DNA of 7,661 bases, taken from the NCBI GenBank assembly GCA_028714395.1, contig JAQTMJ010000036.1, forward strand, positions 1 to 7,661, read 5' to 3'. A program made the translations under genes and the position numbers. The notes beneath the pieces were generated by a model, which saw only the letters and a list, made by a program, of their open reading frames with translations, was not told the origin of the DNA and did not search any database. Positions 5,124 through 7,661 of the stretch are shown piece after piece. The stretch is from Candidatus Iainarchaeum sp. (GTDB lineage: Archaea; Micrarchaeota; Micrarchaeia; Anstonellales; Bilamarchaeaceae). The stretch's first letter is position 1; every line of letters begins with the position of its first letter.

Positions 5124-5645
5124 ATGGAATCCAATCCGATGAGGGAGCCGGTGATAGACAAGGTCACGGTGAACGTAGGGGTGGGCTCGCCCGGGGACAG
5201 GATGGACGGGATAAAGGCCGTGATGGAAAAGCTCGCGGGTTCGAAGTTCATAGAAACAAAGGCAAGGAAAAGGAATCCGGTGTTCAAGCTCAGGGTTGGC
5301 CTTCCAATAGGATTGAAGACCACGCTGCGCGGAAAGAAAGCCCTGGATTTCCTGAACCGCGCGCTTGATTCCAGGAAAAGGAAGATAAGCGCTTCCTATT
5401 TCGACAAGCTCGGGAACTTCTCCTTCGGAGTGAAGGAATACATAGATTTCCCGGGCGCGAAGTACAACCCGGCAGTGGGCGTGTTCGGATTTGACGTGTG
5501 CGTAACGCTCAAGCGCAGGGGCAAAAGGGTGAGCGAGCGCATGCGCGTGCCCGGAAAGACGGGAAGGAAGCACCTGCTCACGAAAGAGGACGGCGTTGAA
5601 TTCGCAAAATCAAAGCTCAACGCCAAGATGGAAGAGGTGTTATGA
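5124..5645 (+). CDS. rpl5: 50S ribosomal protein L5 (uL5)
   Basis: L5 binds 5S rRNA and places the central protuberance of the large subunit. The 173-residue product has MREPVIDKVTVNVGVG near its N-terminus (residues 6-21), the GLPIGLKTTLRG block (about 59-70), and the strong archaeal segment GNFSFGVKEYIDFPG followed by VGVFGFDVCVTLKR. A TKEDGVEFAKSK helix closes the protein. ATG 5124 was chosen over ATG 5118, which lies inside the SD-like GAGGGATGATT. The residues before MREP are a five-residue extension (MESNP). The stop codon shares one base with the preferred S14 start. Confidence 0.96.
   Translation: MESNPMREPVIDKVTVNVGVGSPGDRMDGIKAVMEKLAGSKFIETKARKRNPVFKLRVGLPIGLKTTLRGKKALDFLNRALDSRKRKISASYFDKLGNFSFGVKEYIDFPGAKYNPAVGVFGFDVCVTLKRRGKRVSERMRVPGKTGRKHLLTKEDGVEFAKSKLNAKMEEVL
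5636..5639 (+). promoter_or_regulatory. SD of S14 inside the L5 coding end, before ATGATG
   Basis: GGTG within the last codons of L5 is 2 bases before ATG 5642 and 5 bases before ATG 5645. The 5-base gap equals that of S8, L6 and L19e, so the second ATG, overlapping the L5 stop as TGATG, is favoured. Confidence 0.7.
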
Positions 5646-5800
5646 TGACGGTTTCGCTGGCGGAAAAATACAAGGGAAAGGGAACCAGGAAGTGCAGGGT
5701 GTGCGGAAGCGCGCGCGCGGTAATAAGGAAATACAACCTCCACATATGCAGGAGGTGCTTCCGCGAAGTCGCAGAGTACATCAACTTCAGGAAATATTAG
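5645..5800 (+). CDS. rps14: 30S ribosomal protein S14, zinc-binding type (uS14)
   Basis: S14 assembles in the head of the small subunit. The product is only 51 residues: MTVSLAEKYKGKGTRKCRVC begins it, and CRRCFREVAEYINFRKY ends it. Two CxxC pairs (CRVC and CRRC, 14 residues between) form a zinc ribbon knuckle as in archaeal and other C+ forms of S14. The C-terminal REVAEYINFRKY is the expected conserved tail. Starting at ATG 5642 would add one Met. The TGATG overlap with L5 and the SD inside L5 point to coupled translation, and its TAG stop forms part of the S8 SD. Confidence 0.96.
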   Translation: MTVSLAEKYKGKGTRKCRVCGSARAVIRKYNLHICRRCFREVAEYINFRKY

Positions 5801-5808
5801 GTGATGGC

Positions 5809-6189
5809 ATGGACATAGTCGCTGATGCTCTCAACACGTTGAAGACCCACGAGATAGCGGGCCAGAGGCACTGCACGGTAAAGGCCTCGAAGCTCATAGC
5901 CAAGATACTTGACATACTCAAGTCCGAGGGCTACATCTCCTCATACAAAACAGTGGAAGATGGAAGAGGGAGCAAAATCGAAGTGGAGCTTTCGGGCAAG
6001 ATAAACGAGGCCAGGGTGATAAAGCCCAGGATGCCCGTGAAGAAAGGCGAATGGCCCACGGTTGAAACCCGCTTCCTTCCTGCCTACAACATAGGAGTGA
6101 TAATCATATCCACGTCCAAGGGCGTGATAACCAACGTCCAGGCCCAGGACCTGGGAGTGGGGGGCAGGCTGATAGCCTACGTTTACTAG
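5809..6189 (+). CDS. rps8: 30S ribosomal protein S8 (uS8)
   Basis: S8 is a central-domain 16S rRNA-binding protein, and in several organisms its homologues also regulate their own operons by binding a similar fold in the mRNA. The 126-residue product begins MDIVADALNTLKTHE, matching the S8 N-terminus (DpiAdmLt.i.na). It carries GYISSYKTVEDGRG (about 42-55), RVIKPRMPVKKGEW, and the archaeal C-terminal signature IIISTSKGVITN then LGVGGRLIAYVY. The frame is open much further upstream (to 5596), but that part overlaps S14 and L5 out of frame. The ATG at 5809 follows TAGGTGATGGC with a 5-base gap and gives the normal protein end. Confidence 0.97.
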   Translation: MDIVADALNTLKTHEIAGQRHCTVKASKLIAKILDILKSEGYISSYKTVEDGRGSKIEVELSGKINEARVIKPRMPVKKGEWPTVETRFLPAYNIGVIIISTSKGVITNVQAQDLGVGGRLIAYVY

Positions 6190-6197
6190 GTGTTCAC

Positions 6198-6683
6198 ATG
6201 GAAATACCCAGCGGAATCACCATAACAATCGAGGGCACCTTGGTGAAGGCCAGGGGCCCCAAGGGGGAAGCCCAGAAGCTTCTCACCGTGCGCAACGTGG
6301 CCATCAGGAGCGACGGCAAAACGGTAACCGTTGAATGCGCGGACCACGTGATGAAATCCACGGTGGAAGCCCACCTGAGGAACCTCGTGAAGGGCGTGCA
6401 GCAGGGCTATTCGCGGAAAATGAAGATGATATACGCGCACTTCCCGTTCACACTTGAAGTGAAGGGGGACACGCTCACCGTGAAGAACATGCTCGGTGAG
6501 AAGCTCCCGCGCAGGCTCAAGATAATCGGGAAAACCAAAATAGAGGTAAAGGGCCAGGAAGTCACAGTTTCAGGCCCGAGCAAGGATGACGTGGGCCAAA
6601 CTATAGCGAACATGAAGACCGCGCTGAAGATACGCAACAAGGATCCGCGGGTGTTCCAGGATGGCATTTACGAAATCGCATAG
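6198..6683 (+). CDS. rpl6: 50S ribosomal protein L6 (uL6)
   Basis: L6 sits near the sarcin-ricin loop at the factor-binding site of the large subunit and consists of two similar alpha/beta domains. The 161-residue product shows the first domain from MEIPSGITITIEGTLVKARG to HLRNLVKGVQQGYSRKMKM (about 57-75). The second domain runs from EVKGDTLTVKNMLGEK through IEVKGQEVTVSGPSKDDVGQ, closing with the archaeal signature DPRVFQDGIYEI. It is slightly shorter than many archaeal L6 proteins, with the reduction at the C-terminus. The SD AGGTG begins on the S8 stop codon (TAGGTG) and lies 5 bases before ATG 6198. Confidence 0.97.
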   Translation: MEIPSGITITIEGTLVKARGPKGEAQKLLTVRNVAIRSDGKTVTVECADHVMKSTVEAHLRNLVKGVQQGYSRKMKMIYAHFPFTLEVKGDTLTVKNMLGEKLPRRLKIIGKTKIEVKGQEVTVSGPSKDDVGQTIANMKTALKIRNKDPRVFQDGIYEIA

Positions 6684-6686
6684 GTG
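6683..6686 (+). promoter_or_regulatory. SD of L32e, sharing the L6 stop, before ATGATG
   Basis: GGTG starts with the last G of the L6 TAG stop. It is 3 bases before ATG 6690 and 6 before ATG 6693, favouring the second. The GTG at 6684 in the same frame is inside the SD and is not a likely start. Confidence 0.7.
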
Positions 6687-6692
6687 GTCATG

Positions 6693-7022
6693 ATGAACAA
6701 GAAATCCAAGCCGGTTTTCAACGTGCCCAACGCTGGCTTCATGAAAAGGGTGAAGCACAGGTGGCGAAGACCCAGGGGAACGGACAACAAGAAGAGAATA
6801 CGAAGCGCGTTCGCAGGCGCAACCCCGCGCGTGGGCTACAAGAACGCGCTCGCAATCCGTTTCCACCACCCGCTGGGCCTGGCCGAGGCGCTGGTGCACA
6901 ACGAGAAGGAGCTCAGGGCCGCGGTCGGAAAAGCAGCTCGCATAGCTTCCGGCGTGGGCAAAAGGAAGCGCGAGGGCTTCAAGAAGATAGCCGCCGAGCT
7001 GAAGATAAGGCTCCTGAACTAA
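6693..7022 (+). CDS. rpl32e: 50S ribosomal protein L32e (eL32)
   Basis: L32e is a large-subunit protein found in archaea and eukaryotes only. The 109-residue product has the family core GFMKRVKHRWRRPRGTDNKK (about residues 15-34), ATPRVGYKNAL, the middle EALVHNEKELRAA, and the closing signature ARIASGVGKRKREGFKKIAA followed by a final LLN. The N-terminal extension before the core is short, so this is a compact version of the family. A longer frame overlapping it in another phase (6761-7321) is a composition artefact. L19e follows 9 bases later with an SD directly after the TAA stop. Confidence 0.95.
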   Translation: MNKKSKPVFNVPNAGFMKRVKHRWRRPRGTDNKKRIRSAFAGATPRVGYKNALAIRFHHPLGLAEALVHNEKELRAAVGKAARIASGVGKRKREGFKKIAAELKIRLLN

Positions 7023-7031
7023 GGTGTTTCT

Positions 7032-7466
7032 ATGCTCTCTACTGTCAAAAGGCTCGCATCCGAAATACTCGGGGTGGGCGTAAGCAAGCTGAGGATAAAG
7101 CCCGAGGATACCGGGCGGGCGGAGAGCGCGCTCACGCGCGAAGACGTGCGCGGACTCATAAAGGACAAGGTGATATTCGTGAAGCGCAACCCCGGCTTCA
7201 AAGTGTTAGGAAGGAGGAAGAGGAAGCTCAGGGGCTCCAGGAGGGGCAGCATGAACAGCCGCGCCCCGAGGAAGGAAACCTGGATGACCAACGTGCGCGC
7301 CCAGCGCAAATACCTGAATGAACTGGTTGCAGCGGGCAACCTCGCGAAAGGCAAGAAGCGCTCAGTGTACATGAGGATAAAGGGAGGCTCGTTCAAGGGC
7401 AAGAAAGCTCTCCTGATGTACCTCAAGGACAACAAGCTCTATGTGGAGAAGGAGGAAAAGAAATAA
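7032..7466 (+). CDS. rpl19e: 50S ribosomal protein L19e (eL19)
   Basis: L19e is an archaeal/eukaryotic large-subunit protein with long basic helices threading rRNA and contributing to an inter-subunit bridge. The 144-residue product has the N-terminal region KRLASEILGVGVSKLRIKPE (8-27) and TREDVRGLIKDKVI (36-49). A very basic linker then includes RRKRKLRGSRRGSMNSRAPR, followed by KETWMTNVRAQRKYLNEL and the C-terminal KGGSFKGKKALLMYL. These blocks follow the family order. The ATG at 7032 has GGTG with a 5-base gap. The C-terminus ends in a charged EKEEKK tail. Confidence 0.96.
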   Translation: MLSTVKRLASEILGVGVSKLRIKPEDTGRAESALTREDVRGLIKDKVIFVKRNPGFKVLGRRKRKLRGSRRGSMNSRAPRKETWMTNVRAQRKYLNELVAAGNLAKGKKRSVYMRIKGGSFKGKKALLMYLKDNKLYVEKEEKK

Positions 7467-7470
7467 TGCG

Positions 7471-7474
7471 GGTG
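7471..7474 (+). promoter_or_regulatory. SD of L18 before a tandem ATGATG
   Basis: GGTG is 3 bases before ATG 7478 and 6 bases before ATG 7481, again favouring the second ATG as for L24 and L32e. Confidence 0.7.
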
Positions 7475-7480
7475 TTAATG

Positions 7481-7661
7481 ATGAAAGTCCATACAACGTT
7501 CATAATGCCCTTCAGGAGAAGGCGCGAGGGAAAGACCAATTACCGCACAAGGCTCTCCATGGTGCGCGGAGGGGAAATCCGGATGGTGGTGCGCCGCTCC
7601 AACAGGGGCTTCCAGATACAGTTCATAGAATACGGCGAGCTAGGGGACAAGACATTATACA
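7481..7661 (+). CDS. rpl18: 50S ribosomal protein L18 (uL18), N-terminal part (3' end outside window)
   Basis: L18 binds 5S rRNA together with L5 in the central protuberance. The first 60 residues are visible. They begin MKVHTTFIMPFRRRREGKTN and continue with the archaeal blocks YRTRLSMVRGGEIRMVVRRS (residues 21-40) and GFQIQFIEYGELGDKTL (43-59). The RRRREGKTxYRxRL motif is diagnostic for archaeal and eukaryotic L18/L5 proteins. The start follows the SD spacing rule; ATG 7478 would add one Met. The internal Met at residue 9 is less likely because it has no SD. The gene runs off the right edge in frame. Confidence 0.95.
   Translation, partial: MKVHTTFIMPFRRRREGKTNYRTRLSMVRGGEIRMVVRRSNRGFQIQFIEYGELGDKTLY

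Noticed and set aside
5109..5573. 154-codon minus-strand frame
   Set aside because: It is antisense to L5, which is clearly coding; it has no independent signals.
5596..5808. N-terminal extension of S8
   Set aside because: The upstream part overlaps L5 and S14 in another phase, and S8 similarity starts exactly at the SD-supported ATG 5809.
6761..7321. 186-codon plus-strand frame rich in Arg, Gly and Gln
   Set aside because: It is an out-of-phase reading of L32e and L19e. The repetitive basic composition follows from their codon use.
1..7661. CRISPR arrays, tRNA or rRNA genes, transposases
   Set aside because: I saw no regularly spaced repeats, no cloverleaf-like tRNA sequence, no rRNA and no transposase or integrase motif on either strand.

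Overview
The window is archaeal. The right half (3306 to the edge) is a run of ribosomal protein genes in the order typical of archaeal spc-type operons: S17, L14, L24, S4e, L5, S14, S8, L6, L32e, L19e, L18. S4e, L32e and L19e occur only in archaea and eukaryotes. Arg and Ile codon choice (AGG, ATA), GGTG-type ribosome binding sites and TTTAAA/TTTATAAA TATA boxes fit too. The compact proteins would suit a small-genome (DPANN-like) archaeon, but that placement is a guess; no rRNA or other decisive marker is present.

The left part (1-512) holds the 3' end of a cysteinyl-tRNA synthetase gene cut by the window edge. Next comes an accessory stretch (513-3300), visibly richer in A+T than the ribosomal operon. 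It contains a two-gene unit on the plus strand, made of a small DUF5678-like protein and a retropepsin-like aspartic protease. Two minus-strand genes follow: a 230-residue protein I cannot assign, and an arginase/ureohydrolase-superfamily protein that keeps the DxHxD and DxD metal-site motifs. Both minus-strand genes have a TATA box about 27 bases before the chosen ATG, so their mRNAs are probably leaderless.

The most striking structure is a second copy of the last 11 codons plus stop of the cysteinyl-tRNA synthetase gene at 1373-1408, just after the protease gene. The copies differ at 4 of 37 bases, three of them synonymous third positions. The DUF5678/protease pair is therefore bracketed by two diverged versions of the same gene end. 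This could mean integration at the cysS 3' end with regeneration of the coding tail, or a decayed duplicate of cysS.

The ribosomal genes are tightly packed and probably translationally coupled. Several SD sequences are built on the preceding stop codon (TAGGTG). In five genes the start is a tandem ATGATG, and a constant 5-6 base gap after GGTG favours the second ATG. The operon begins at S17 behind a TATA box and a leader of roughly 160 bases with a small hairpin. The S10-cluster genes that often precede S17 in archaea are not upstream here.
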